Source: Leptodontidium sp. MPI-SDFR-AT-0119
Taxonomy: Eukaryota; Ascomycota; Leotiomycetes; Helotiales; Leptodontidiaceae
NCBI GenBank assembly: GCA_020726505.1
Contig: JAHLEZ010000003.1
Span: 1,860,001 to 1,924,000 of the forward strand
Direction of reading: 5' to 3'
Length of the DNA stretch: 64,000 nucleotides
The notes under the pieces are model-generated. The model was given only the letters and a program-made list of their open reading frames with translations, had not been told where the DNA came from and did no database searches. Shown in pieces: positions 23,513 to 35,520 of the stretch. Every line of letters starts with the position of its first letter. The stretch's first letter is position 1. The translations under genes were made by a program, and so were the position numbers.

Positions 23513-26460
23513 ATGCGTTGTACAACTTGCCGCGAAAGACCAGAACGAGATGGCGTTGAGTGTCGGGCCCGTTTGTCACGATTATCTGGTATAGTCCCCC
23601 ATTCCGTAGGCGGCTCGAGAAAGATATCTGAATCTGATCGATGCATAGAACGCCTGATAGATAGTAGGACTGCAAGTCGCGAGCTTCAACTGAACAGCGA
23701 GTACGCACCGGGCATTCCGACAAGTGAGACTATCATACTCACTCTCGTCCCAACAAGAGATCTATTTTGCAAGACTCGGTCACATTCTCTGTCGACTTTT
23801 CTGAGATAGCGTCTGACGACAATCTCTCTTGCTTTGACACTCACATGCAGCGGTTATGTGCTCCTGACATGTCCGATTTGGCCCATCCCATCGTCAAAAC
23901 AGCAATCACCGCTGGCGGATACCTTATTTTGCTGTTGTCATTATTGCCATTCGATGCCGACATTCATGTTCAAACTGCCAGCTCCCAACACAAATGGAAT
24001 ATCACCTCAGTTGCGGGAGTCGGATCATTCTACGCTTGACAGACAGAACTTGCCCATGAAGTTGTACAAGCTGTGCACATTGAAGACTTTGAAAATGAGC
24101 TTCCTAGGTTCTCCCTCAATGCAAATGCTGCTACCGCCATTCTGTACCACTTGCCACTCATGCGCATCGACAGCTCATTCATATCATTTCCAGCTATGAC
24201 TATCTTCCTGCGCCACATAGGAAGCGGCGGGTAAGTCAAGCATTCTGCTGCTCTTCAAACATTGATTGAAGCTAACATTGCTAGGCTGCCTATTTTGGGA
24301 ATTTGTTGCCATGGCTGAGGGACATCCTCTGGCTGCTTGAATCATGTTTAAGTCGCAAATGCTCAGTCGAACAGTCCTGGAAGACTCTGTACGCTGGAAA
24401 TTGGTGGCTATCCCACAACATGGAGTTCCAGGAGTCCATGGCCAACAGTATCGAGCTCGACTACCGCGAGAAGGTCGGAAATCCCAAGACATCGAGTTCC
24501 CGGGGAAGCAGCTTTTGGGATAACCTAAGACTCACCACTTTCTCCGGTTTGGAGGCTCAAGAGCTGACTGTCAACGGCGCAATATTTGTGATACTTCGAG
24601 ATAGACTACTGCATCCTCATTTCACCAGAGCAATAGATCGATTCCAACCTGGCGAGCTCAGGAAGTTGCTGATAGGACTGCTGGATACATACTTCGAGGA
24701 CATAAGTAAGAAAAAGAAATTTACATCTGTTGATGGGAAGAAGTCGATCATAGTCATGCGCCAACACTTGCTCTATTTGGCCCAGCAACTATTGCTCGCC
24801 ATGTGCGCCATGAGAAGGGGTACGATGACTATTACGCCAAAGTCCTTTACAGAGGGGTTGATGACAGGGGGTGTACACGGCACAGGAACAGACAAAGTCC
24901 CGGTGAAGACGCGACTGCGACCAATACTGCCATCGACCTTTCCAGTCCATCCAACGACATACATGGCAGCAAGACTGAGCCCGATGCCGAACCGAGGTGC
25001 GTTGGTCGAGATATGTATGAGCTTCTTGTCTGCAGCCCAGCATGGTGGAAACTGGCTGATGAATTCACAAAAGTCTTAGAGATCAAGACAGAGAAGGTTG
25101 ATTTCAAGAGTCGAAGATCTGTTGTACAGCCAAACATGATGTGGGCAAAAGTTATCACGGCATTCGGCAAGCCTAATCAACTGTCACCGATCCCAACGAT
25201 CACCAGAACGGAATGCGTCGATGACATAGCCTCAAAGTCCGACTCAGCCTCCAATCTTGAGTCCGAATTTCCACAAGATCAGACAGCAGATCGAGCAATC
25301 CTTGATGGTGGAAATTCGATCAAAGCTGAGCCTCTAGCATCGTTCGTGGGACGGAAATCAGACGATGATGGCTCAGTATCAGAATCTGGGTCCATATCGG
25401 CGTCAGCTGCACAGCCACCGAAGGGTTGGTGTCGGAATCATCCACTCACTGGGCGTTTGTTCGATCCGATCCGAGACATGATCTTAGGGAGGCCATTGAG
25501 CCCCGGGATATTTCGTTTTGAGTGGATGTGCGAATGTGGATATGTCGGCTACGGTGATTATCCTACAACCAAAGAGGACGATATTCTTAGCTTGACTGAA
25601 GTGTTTCGACGAACTACAGGCGTGCGCCAAGTCAAGGTTATCCCTCGCACTCACGGCGTTCACATAACAGTCGCAAATGCTATGCGGAATAAGATTGTGG
25701 ACTTTAGGAGAAGATTCAAATAATCAGAGAGTAGCAGAGATCGCTCAATGTTCCCTTTCATCCAGTCGGCCACTAGTGCGACTACAACTACGACCCAGAC
25801 TACGTCCCCAGGAACGCAGTCTATCCAGATGGGCGTTATAGGTGCTGGTGGTCCTTCTACAAGCAACGCGCTTCCTGGTCCAAAACGTTCTCCTAAAGCT
25901 CGTTCCGGCTCTAAGGTGGCTGGTGGTGTTTCTTCGGCTAGTCTATTGATATCCAGACCAAAAGTACCTACTCTTCTGTATAGATAGCGAGGACCACAGA
26001 GTAACACAAAAACTGGCGCACAATGATGTATGCGACACCAAGTCGGATCAACAACTGTTCGAAGAATTGAAAATGAATCACACCAAGAGCAAAACTGGGC
26101 AGAAGACCTGGGGCCGATACTAAGAATGTGAGAGAGATTCATTTCATCAAGGAACGTTTACTTGCTCCGCTCATAACTGACTGTTATTCTACTAATTTCT
26201 CGCTAGTTTGAACTGTTCCCTAAGTCTAAAATTGTAATTCTCGATTATAAGCAACTTCCTCCTTCTAAAAAGAAGGGTAAAGAGTACGAATGGGAACATC
26301 ATCTGCCTGTGGTCTCAACTCTCGCGTTGCACTGGTTCGATAACCCTGAAGATGCAGGCGACAGCACGATATTCGTTCGGCGCTTTCCTAAGAAGATAAG
26401 GGAACGGCTAGAGACTGTTGAGCACGTAGGTGCTTTTGCGCTGATTATTTTTGCGGTCGT
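23513..26460 (+). pseudogene. Damaged multi-exon gene of a fungal family of unknown function
   Basis: Coding-like blocks run along the plus strand. Exon from ATG at 23513 (MRCTTCRERPERDGVEC) to 23723 with a GTGAGA donor; a second from 23774 with several Asp/Ser; a third at about 24043-24230; a fourth from about 24286; then an 80-bp intron (24706-24785, GTAAGA) joins FEDI to TIARHVRHEKGYDDYY. A Cys pair with FRFEWMCECGYVGYGDYP lies near 25530. Damage: exon 3 and exon 4 phases do not match; TAA at 25721-25723 lies in frame and is followed by eight codons and an ATG; a TAG at 25985 needs a shift to continue as CIDSEDHRVTQK; another shift near 26120; the donor after IHFIK (about 26150) is not GT. 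The final exon from 26210 reads FELFPKSKIVILDYKQLPPS and is protein-like. The last part resembles a large uncharacterised fungal family I know only as hypothetical proteins. Confidence 0.6.
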
Positions 26461-27382
26461 CTACCGTACATATTTCCTGAGCAAAAGATGTGATTGGTGT
26501 CGTTGTGTTGTTTTTCATTGGCAAATTTGGATCGGCGTAATTTGATTTGTAACTGTTTGAAAAGCAAGAAGTTTGACCTCGCTTGCTTATCAACAAAGTT
26601 TTGACTTTCAAAACTACAATGTTCAGTAGCCTCAATGACTTGAAATCGGATAATGTGTCCCATATTCCACAACCTTGGCAGCTCTATCTAGCTATCTGCT
26701 AGTCTGAGCGAGAGTCGTTGTCAAATTCTAGGGGCTGTGTAGTCCCCTAGTGACCTTCCCCCATCTTCCGATCCCGTTCGGGCCAGCGTCCGGGATAACA
26801 ATACTTCGTACATGCCCGAATAATCTGACCTTTGGCGTCTGTGCGGAGTACTAGAATATTCCACTCTATATAGATAGGGTATTAACGAATAAACCAATCT
26901 AGTTTATTCCCTCTCCGTAACAAGTAAAATCTGGGCCAGTCAGCACAGACAGAAAAGGTCAGATTATTATCCTTGATACGAAGTTAGTCATCTGTCCACA
27001 CAATTCCAAAACCAATTAGGGTAGTTCAGAAACTAAGTTCACGTTTATTCTAGCTCCCAAATAGGAAACTAAGGGGTTTTGTGCGGGGGTTAGAAGGTAG
27101 TTGATAAAGCCACGGAAGTAGAATGGACACCAAACGGGTGAGTTCAGGGCGAGATTTTAGTCCTACGAAAGCAAAAAACGGAGTTCTCCATTGCACACGG
27201 CCTTGTATGCTCAACCAGACACCTATCACCTATGCATCATCTCATCTCGCGTCCAAAGTATCAGAGCTCGTAGGCAGCCATAGCCAAAGAAATCAAAGGG
27301 GAGGGTGGTACTATGTGTACCCATATCGCTGATCCAACGCCATCAAATCACTGCTCTACCGCACGCGCCAATTACAAGGCAC
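26461..27382. other. Intergenic with a fold-back repeat and possible LTR debris
   Basis: No gene. The stretch 26735-26924 (TGTGTAG to GTAACA, TATA-like sequence inside) has the look of a short LTR but I could not find target-site duplications or a second LTR. A 26-bp inverted repeat is listed separately. Confidence 0.4.
26819..26968. repeat. Fold-back: 26-bp imperfect inverted repeat
   Basis: AATAATCTGACCTTT at 26819-26833 is the exact inverse of AAAGGTCAGATTATT at 26954-26968. The match extends inwards through GTCTGTGC and GCACAGAC, giving 23 of 26 paired positions, with a loop of about 98 bp. It could be a miniature inverted-repeat element or part of a retroelement remnant. Confidence 0.7.
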
Positions 27383-29743
27383 TCATCGCCAATCTACAGC
27401 ACCTAGTTCGATCCAATCCCGGATTCCCATCCCGCCGAAGCCGAACATTGCTGTCTCGGTCTCGGAGCCTTGCAGGGTCCGAGTAATCCAATATGCCAGT
27501 CCACCTAGGATACCGAAACTGCTGATGACTTTGAACACGACCCAGCCTTTCCGTTTCAGCTCCTCGTTCAGCATTAGTAAGCCTAGGGGATCGTGTCTAT
27601 CGACGCCACCTCTGATATCTCGTGGAGCTCGTCTCCTGGAGTAGGTTCCCTGCTTCACGAGCGCACCTGAAGTGGTATCATATGCGGGCTCATTCATTCT
27701 AGCATGGGAAATAGGAACAATAGTCCCGTCAGAGACACATTCTCCGAGTCTTTCGGTGAGCCATACTGCCCGCTCACTTCTCGCCAGTGCCTCAAATCGT
27801 GCTCGCTCATTCTGCAGACTTCGTTGAAGATCAGCGGCCCAGTTGGCAAGTCTTACTTGAGCAATTCGCTCTTCACGTTGGGTATGGTCCGTAATTCTGG
27901 CCAATGCGTAGGATGTCGTTGCTCCGACTGGAGCAGTTAGGCTTTGCGAGCCTGAAAATGAAGAGGTGAGAGGCTGATAAAGTGATCGAGGCTTCGAGAC
28001 TGGTGTAGAAGATGCACGCCAAGCAAGGCATTTCTTAGCAGCAGAATGCCGAAGCCATGACACTGAGTCTTGGTCAAAAATCTGAGAGACGAGTATATGT
28101 AATTCGGATGGAATGAGGGGTTGGACGTAGTCAGGAGACATGAGAAGACTGGCATCCATTGTATCGTGGTCTTTAGAAGGAGTTGTAGATATCGCGTATG
28201 GTGGAGATGGCTGAGAAGTATGCCGAGCAGCTTCAGGAGTCAGGCCAAACAAGAATGGTCTGATATTGGCTGCCTCCAATTCACTCATGATATTTTCCTT
28301 CATTGACGAGACCTCGTCTGGAGAGAAAGCGTCCGCCCGAGCAACCAGGGGAATGACGTTTGTGAGGACTGACAAGCGTCGCAGGTATTCGATGTCAACT
28401 GGTTTGATTTCTCCTGGAAGTTAGCATCGTACGGTTAGGAACTTTGCATAGACTTACTATTGGAAACCACGTATAGGACAAGGTCAACCTGTGATCCCCC
28501 ATTACCGCTCAGCAGATTGACCATCTCTGGCTCGTTCATGCCTTCCAAGGTAGTCACTTTCTTGAATTGAGATTCGATATAGTCTACAACTGGAGTGATG
28601 CATTCCAAACACTGCAAATGTTAGCGACATGCTAAGCGGGAAGCGATTCTACTAACCGACGTCTGGTTACCATAGCCAGGGGTATCAACAAAGCATAGAT
28701 TTCTCTCCAAAACCGAATCCCCCATACTCTTCCTCCTCCGCAATACTCTGCTCTCCTCCAAGTCAGACCACCATGACGGATATGATCTTGTACTAGCATA
28801 GATTTCCGTAATCTGTGATGTGGTCTGCAGATCCGCACTACCACTTCTGGACTTCATTCGGGAACTCTTCCGTCTGGTCTCTGGTATAGCAATAGGGGCA
28901 GCGGATAGCGGGTCGACATGAACGATATCTTCGCAGGTTTGGACAATTGCTTTGATGAGGGAGGTTTTGCCAACGCCTGCAATTGTCAGCCATGAACTGC
29001 GGGGTCAAAGACAGCAACTAACCTGAATCACCAGCAATCAAAACTTTAAGCCTCCCCATATTCTTTCCTCTCTCCGTAAATGGCCTCCTGCTGGGCATCT
29101 TAATGCTCGGCATGACCAGCTGTGGTGCACTTCCGCTATCTACCATATCTGTACCCAACTCCTTATCCTCGTCTCCACTTGATACGATGGCCTGACTTGC
29201 AACTTCGTCCATCAACGAACCAGCGTCAGAATTTCTGCGAGAGTCTGGACTGCTCAAGAGAGACGGAGGGGCAGGTGAACCATAAGAGAGCGGCGTAAAG
29301 GGTCTCGAAATCGTAGCTTGTGATGATCGGCGTTGGAATGAGGGAGATGCATTTCTGCTACCATCGCCGGTTGATCTAACAGACGGTGAGGTTGGCTGAG
29401 ACAGATCCTCTTCGGATTTTCTTGACATGCGTTGTCCTAAGTTCTTCTTCCAGTTATGCCTTGCATTCCGTAGCTTCTCGTCCGAATCGTCGTTATCTGG
29501 AGGTAGAGAGCTTATCGTAGTTTCAAGACTCTCAACGCCGTATGAGCTGCTTTTGGAGAGATCCTTTTGCTTTGGGAGGATATTCGGTGATCGAGACTGC
29601 GAGGATTCCATAGTCTTCTCGTCTGTTATGAAATAGGACATCTGCGGAGCTTGACTGCGAGTTCCCAGAGGAGTTGAATCGTTATCGAAGCTGGTACTCC
29701 GAGACCGCCCTGTGTAGGCATCGTCGCCTGGTAAAGGACGCAT
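27383..29743 (-). CDS. aspE: Septin of the AspE (group 5) type
   Basis: Four exons give 741 aa: 29743-29023, 28976-28657, 28611-28458 and 28413-27383; donors are GTTAGT, GTTAGT and GTAAGT, all in phase. A Ser-rich disordered N-terminus of about 225 residues precedes the GTPase domain: P-loop GDSGVGKT at 238-245, switch/G3 DTPGYG after a long Ser/Arg-rich insertion, and G4 as VARADAF (AKAD in most septins). After the G domain come long loops, a helical part (RIAQVRLANWAADLQ), and a hydrophobic segment near the C-terminus (VVFKVISSFGILGGLAYWI), a feature of filamentous-fungal AspE-like septins absent from yeast. Septins build filaments and rings at septa and hyphal branches. The gene is head-to-head with the Pho85-type kinase. 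The symbol is by family resemblance. Confidence 0.85.
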
Positions 29744-30414
29744 AATGAAGTGGCAGATGTGATCACAAAAGGAACAGGTAACGCAGAATCATACCATCTC
29801 AAATCAGAGTTGTGACAGTTGGACAGAAGGAGGTTGAAGGTATTCTAAGATTCGCAAAGCCGCGATTGTTGTCAGCCTCCTGGTCATTCGTACCCCGCAA
29901 GTCCCGTGCCTGTCTTCAGCCAAAGCATGTCGGGGTTAAGATATTGCGCACCGTCTTGGCACCACCTCGACCCCAAGGCCGCAATCCTCATTCAAGGCAT
30001 CAACTGCGGTAATCTAATTTAGACGCCGGTTTTACGTCGAAGCGCTTGCCACACCCAATCCCACGCCCCTCCATCCCATCTTGCCCCACGCCGATGACAG
30101 TAACGGGCAATATCTCGAAGATCCCCCTCGGCGTCACTTGTTCTTGTTCTTGTGCTGCAAGAAGCATCCCACAACCTCCTTCAACTTTCTTCACCACGGC
30201 TTCACTTGGGCCAAAGGATACGCTAGCTATCCTTAATCAGCTTTGCACTCCTTCCTCCCTTCTATTCGATCCGCGATACACCTCAAGGCTACCTCCATCG
30301 CCTTTACCACCTTTCCGTACCTTTCCTCCTTCTCCAACCGCCCAGAGACTCCCGTTCTCAGTCCCTAGTACAATCAGTTTACAGAATCTCAACACCGAAG
30401 AAGAACCCGCAGAG
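29744..30414. promoter_or_regulatory. Divergent promoter between septin and kinase genes
   Basis: A 671-bp stretch between two outward-reading start codons. The kinase side is very C/T-rich (about 30170-30400), typical of fungal housekeeping promoters and 5' leaders. The septin ATG is at 29743 and the kinase ATG at 30415. No TATA box stands out. Confidence 0.6.
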
Positions 30415-31543
30415 ATGGACAAGAGAAATCCAAGCTCGTTCCAGCAGCTGGAGAAGCTGGGCGAGGGTACCTACGCCACTGTGAGTAATGGCAAGGCTAT
30501 ATTCTACAATGCCAGAATCTTCTTTTTATCCTCTCGTGAAAGAGAGCCGTTGGAAGGGACCGCATATCTCCTTTTTTGTGTTCCTTATACCAGAGTTGAA
30601 AAGTCATGCTGATCCCGCATAGGTATTCAAGGGCCGAAATCGACAGACGGGCGAGTTAGTAGCCTTGAAGGAAATCCACCTGGACTCAGAAGAAGGCACA
30701 CCATCTACTGCAATCCGCGAGATCTCATTGATGAAGGAGCTGAAGCATACCAATATTGTCAGCCTTCACGATGTCATCCATACCGAGAACAAGCTTATGT
30801 TGGTCTTCGAATATATGGACAAGGACTTGAAGAAGTACATGGACACACAAGGCGACCGAGGAGCATTGCCTCCAGCGACGATCAAGTCATTCATGCACCA
30901 ACTCCTGCTAGGAGTTGACTTCTGCCACACAAACCGTGTCCTTCATCGAGATCTCAAACCCCAAAATCTGCTCATCAACGTCAAGGGCCAACTGAAGCTG
31001 GGGGATTTTGGTTTGGCAAGAGCATTCGGAATCCCAGTCAATACTTTCTCCAACGAAGTTGTCACCCTTTGGTACCGTGCTCCAGATGTTCTCTTGGGAA
31101 GCCGGACATATAACACCAGCATTGATATCTGGTCTGCGGGCTGTATTATGGCAGAGATGTACACTGGCCGACCTCTCTTCCCTGGCACCACCAATGAAGA
31201 TCAACTTGTCCGTATCTTCCGAATCATGGGCACTCCCTCCGAACGATCGTGGCCCGGAATATCCCAATACTCCGAATATAAGCAGAACTTCCAGATGTAC
31301 GCCACTCAAGACTTACGGGTTATTCTTCCACAGATCGACCCAATCGCCATTGATCTTCTGCAAAGAATGCTGCAACTTCGACCGGAACTGAGAATCAGTG
31401 CCCACGATGCCCTGCAACATCCATGGTTCAACGACCTTGTCGGCCAAACGAGACCACCCCCACAGCACCTTGGACAGATCCCCATGCAACAGAGAGGCTA
31501 TGCTCAGCAGGGTGTGTCTGCACAAGGCGGTTATGAATATTAA
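30415..31543 (+). CDS. pho85: Pho85/Cdk5-type cyclin-dependent kinase
   Basis: Two exons give 328 aa: 30415-30480 and 30623-31543, with a GTGAGT donor and CATAG acceptor. The intron splits the Gly-rich loop [11 protein letters not shown]. The ATP lysine is K38 in VALKEIH; the cyclin-binding helix is a canonical PSTAIRE at 49-55. Catalytic HRDLKPQN is at about 130-137 and DFG at 150-152; the activation segment is [19 protein letters not shown]. Length and near-complete match to Pho85/PhoA proteins make the call strong. It pairs with Pcl-type cyclins and links phosphate status, growth and development in fungi. The C-terminal tail is Gln/Gly-rich ([15 protein letters not shown]), common in filamentous fungi. 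The gene looks fully intact. Confidence 0.95.
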
Positions 31544-34020
31544 GATTTGCGATATATCTGGGTTATGCGTTATGATTGATACCTATAGGTGCATGGCGGG
31601 CGTTGGGAGGCTGGTATTGGGACTTGGAGGAGTGCGTTGCTCACGATAGTAATAACGATCTCAATCATGATCACCAAATTCTGTCTCGGCGGCCACTATC
31701 TTATGCTTATTTCTGCTTGGGTGTGGGTGGATTCGGCCGTTCGTCGCTTGTGCTGGTCACCGAAGGCGTGAAAATGTGTGATCAATATTGGCCTTATGGT
31801 CCGCTAGTGTCCTCTGGAGTTCTCTTAGTGGAGCTTGTGTTGCATCCAATTTGCGTGAGGGTAGACTTGTATTTACTCCACAACTCTCAGCGTATTCTTC
31901 TTTCTTGTTGCACATCGCATTTTCCATCCCGATTCATGAATTCTGGGCCAACATCAAGACTTGTGGATCGAAGCATTCGGATCAGTAAGTTCTGATGCAT
32001 ATCGCAATTTTTGGGCACAAGTCAGTTCAAACACTTTTCGGAGTCCGAACACCCACTTCGCAGCTTCATTGAATCCCCTTCTGACATTGTTGCACATCGC
32101 ATTTCCTCATCCCGAGTAATGTCAGACATCTCATCAACAGCACCACCACAAGTTGGCCCAAGCAGCCCAAAATCGCAATCTCCGTCTCGTCCCGCTTCCC
32201 AGTTTTTCTTAGCTTTCCTGAATCCCAGCTAAGACATGCTATTGCTCTGTTATAGCATTTTGAGGCTTTTGATGCAAATCGCAAATAATACTCCGAGTCA
32301 GATATCGACATGATATTCGCTCCTGACTCGGCTCGGCTGAGGGAAATGAGGCTGAATCCCGAATCCTTCGTCCTGCACGACGTCGAGACTGGCTAGCGAG
32401 GTTTTGACCACGGCACTTAGAATTAAGAACGCTGAATTGTGGGGGAATGTGTTGACGCCCACTGTACGAATTTTGTTGGGAGATATCGCAAGTCTAGTCG
32501 AGTCAGAGAGAGGTCTCATCTTATGTAAATTGTAAAGACCTGAATCAATAGTTGCCTTCGGTCCTTTTTATTCCCTAGATACAACTGTTATTCCTGCCGG
32601 AAGACCACCATGACATGAACCAAGCTTTAAGCCCGCCGATAACCGACTGACACTGACAGTAACGAAAAGCCAAAACACCAGATGGAATTCGGAAACCGAG
32701 AAGTCTTCTCCATCATGTCCCTTTACCTTACTCGCACATCTGACCAACCAACACCCTGACTCGGTCAAGTCTCCGAACAAACGTCTTCCCACCCCAGCAG
32801 GAACGTATGCAAGTCATACCGCCACGAACTCTGACTCGGTTTTCAGAAAATCCGGAAACTGTGTTCGCTTCTTATTATGGATCAGTGTCAAAGCTCCTAG
32901 AGATAGACAGACAGCTGACATGTCCATGACACTGAGATGACAATGGCACAATCCCTGCAGACCCCTGCGCGGCCACCTGACTCGAGGATGGTCCCGAGTA
33001 TTCGGACACGAATCACAGCAATGGTATCGGGGGTCGGCCCGTGGATTTCTCTCAATCCTTTGCATTGCCCTTGCCCGCCTTTGCCGGCCGGGTACGAGTT
33101 CGCCGATGGATGGCAAAACGTTATGCTCTCTTCAAATCCCGAGGTAAGATCCCTCCGAGGCTGTGTAGCTGTGTAGCCTCCCCCAAAATTTCTTTTGTTG
33201 CACATCGAAGAATAGACTTCAGTGGATTTCTTTTCCCCAAGGGCGTCTCAGTCAACGCGTTAGTTGTTCTCAGTGCTCAGCTGTAGGCGTTGTCGGGCGG
33301 GAGGGCTGTGCTGTTTCACCAACTGGACTTCCTTCTTCGCCTAAGCGGAGGAATGTTTGCGAACGCGTAATTCAAAAATAAACTTCAAAACACTTCTAAA
33401 TCACTCAGCCTCTTGAAAAGGGGAGTATGAGGAGATGATTGGTATGCTGTAAGTTATCTAGATCTTTTGTTGCAAGTCTGCGAAACAAACTTTATACAAG
33501 ATAGCTGGAAGTAGACCATCATCCGAAGCGGTAAGGGAACTGGAAATTTTGTTGCACGTCGAAAATCAAACTCTAAAGCTTTCTCTAACATGGAAGAAGG
33601 AAATCCGACTCAAAGGAATAGAGACTGGAGCGGGAGATCTTTTGTTGCACATCGAGAAACAAACTTTAATACTTTGAACTGTTGAATGACAAGTTTGCCG
33701 GCCGGGAAGTGATCCTGCCGACCAACGTGGATATCATGTCGGGCTACAAACCTTATGAAGTGGAATATTGATCATATATTTGACCCTGAAGTGCTAAAGA
33801 GGGGAAGGAGTTGGCTGAAAAGAACCCCTTGTTCAAGAATCGGGGGGGCCGTTAAGCTTTAATATTTCCCGCCCTCGACCAATGAGAATGCAGGCCTCAT
33901 TTCAATGCACATGTGGGGACGGCCGATATCCAGCGGCACAACACCATTTCAAGCTCTTGGGTTTCGTATCGCCTGCGGATTTGATGAATCAGTATTCCAT
34001 ACGGGCGTAAGAATTGAAAA

Positions 34021-34380
34021 ATAGCAGTTCTTGTTGCATTTCGCACTTTTTGGCTTTTTGGAAACCCATGTCTATGGCCGAACTGAGGCCGGGAATGGAT
34101 ACGACTGTGGAATCAATACCACGCCCGAAGCCTCTGTTGCACGTCGCCTTCTAAACCTTCTTTTGAATGCGATTCAAGGGTAGTTTTGTAAGACCAGTTC
34201 TTGTTCTTGTTGCATTTCGCAAATTTTGGCTTTCCGAAATCCTTTGCTTAACGGCCGGATTAAGGAGAGAATAAGTGTTGATCGTGGGACGGCTACCACT
34301 CTTGGAAGTTCTGTTGCACATCGCTTTTTAAACCTTTTTAAGATGCGTTATGATAGACATTTTGATTCGCGATACTGCTC
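34021..34380 (+). repeat. Diverged tandem duplication of about 176 bp inside the motif array
   Basis: Two units each begin with TTCTTGTTGCATTTCGCA followed by TTTTGGCTTT and GAAA.CC, and about 103 bp later contain CTGTTGCACRTCGC followed by TAAACCTT. The motif pairs at 34031/34134 and 34207/34311 are offset by 176-177 bp. Sequence between the motifs has diverged far more than the motifs. Confidence 0.75.
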
Positions 34381-35474
34381 GCAAAGTTTTGTCCTTTGAC
34401 TTTTGCGGCGTGTTTATGAATCAAGTGTGCTTTCGTATCCTCCCTCACTTACTCATCCAAAGGCTGACCTACTAGAGTTTAAAATCTCAACTCTTAGCTC
34501 ACTGTCCAACCCAACTTTTCTGAAGCATTGAACTGCAGAGCGGCTTTGAAGTAATTCCATTCATTTTAAACACCCATCTCTAATTCTGAATTCATCCCAG
34601 CATTTCACCCAAAGTGCAAACAAACCTTCAAAACACCAACCCCACAATACACTAGCCAGCCACCTCCCTGTCGGCACCCAAAACTCGGCGAGACTTCGAA
34701 GCAAAAACAAAGCCGACTTCTAGAAAAAAGGAAAAGGAAGAAAAGAAACGGTCAGCCACGCTTCTCGAACCCACTCCGATGACTCGAAACTGTGGAGATA
34801 ATTATGGCGCGACGTCTGATATACCCATGTCATTTGTCTTGCCATGTGGCAGGAGACGTAGGTTAATCGTCGGGAACTTTATATCCACGTCTGGAGCAGC
34901 TCCATATCTGTGTCGTGTGATTAGATCGACGAATTGAGTCAAGGCGGGATTTCTCCGCCCGCCTTATCCATGTCCCCCCCATTCACAACCTCTCGCAAAT
35001 TGGATTTGTATAGCGTCATTGTGTCCGGAACGAGGAACTTTTTTTTTGTTGCAAATCGCATTGGCAAAGTTTAAAATGTTTCCATTCTTTCTTCTTCTTA
35101 CTTTCTTTTGGTTGGCGAGGAGTGTGCTGGTTCTGAGATCAACTGTTGGACGATGGATGCGGCAAAGCATATTGACTTTCGCTTAGGAGCTGGAAAGGCA
35201 CTTGCGTTTGAGAGGTTCTTACAGATGGATTTGTAAGAACCTCAATAGCAACGAATACTCTCTACAGGCCTCAATAAATGTTAAATGGTCGGACCAATTA
35301 AACACCAAGATCTAGTATCATCACCAGGTGATTGGTCAGTCCACGCTCAAAGTCCCACTGGAACTGGTGACATTTAACATCTATTCCGGCCTGAGGGTAG
35401 TATCCCGTCCTTATCGAATCTCCTATCGAAATATACTTTGCACTTTGGAAAAATTGAACCCTATACAACTGCCG

Positions 35475-35486
35475 TGAGAGAGAAAG

Positions 35487-35519
<33 letters not shown>

Positions 35520-35520
35520 A
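35475..35520 (+). repeat. GA-rich microsatellite
   Basis: GAGAGA runs interrupted by single T or A, about 46 bp, inside the gene desert. Confidence 0.85.
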
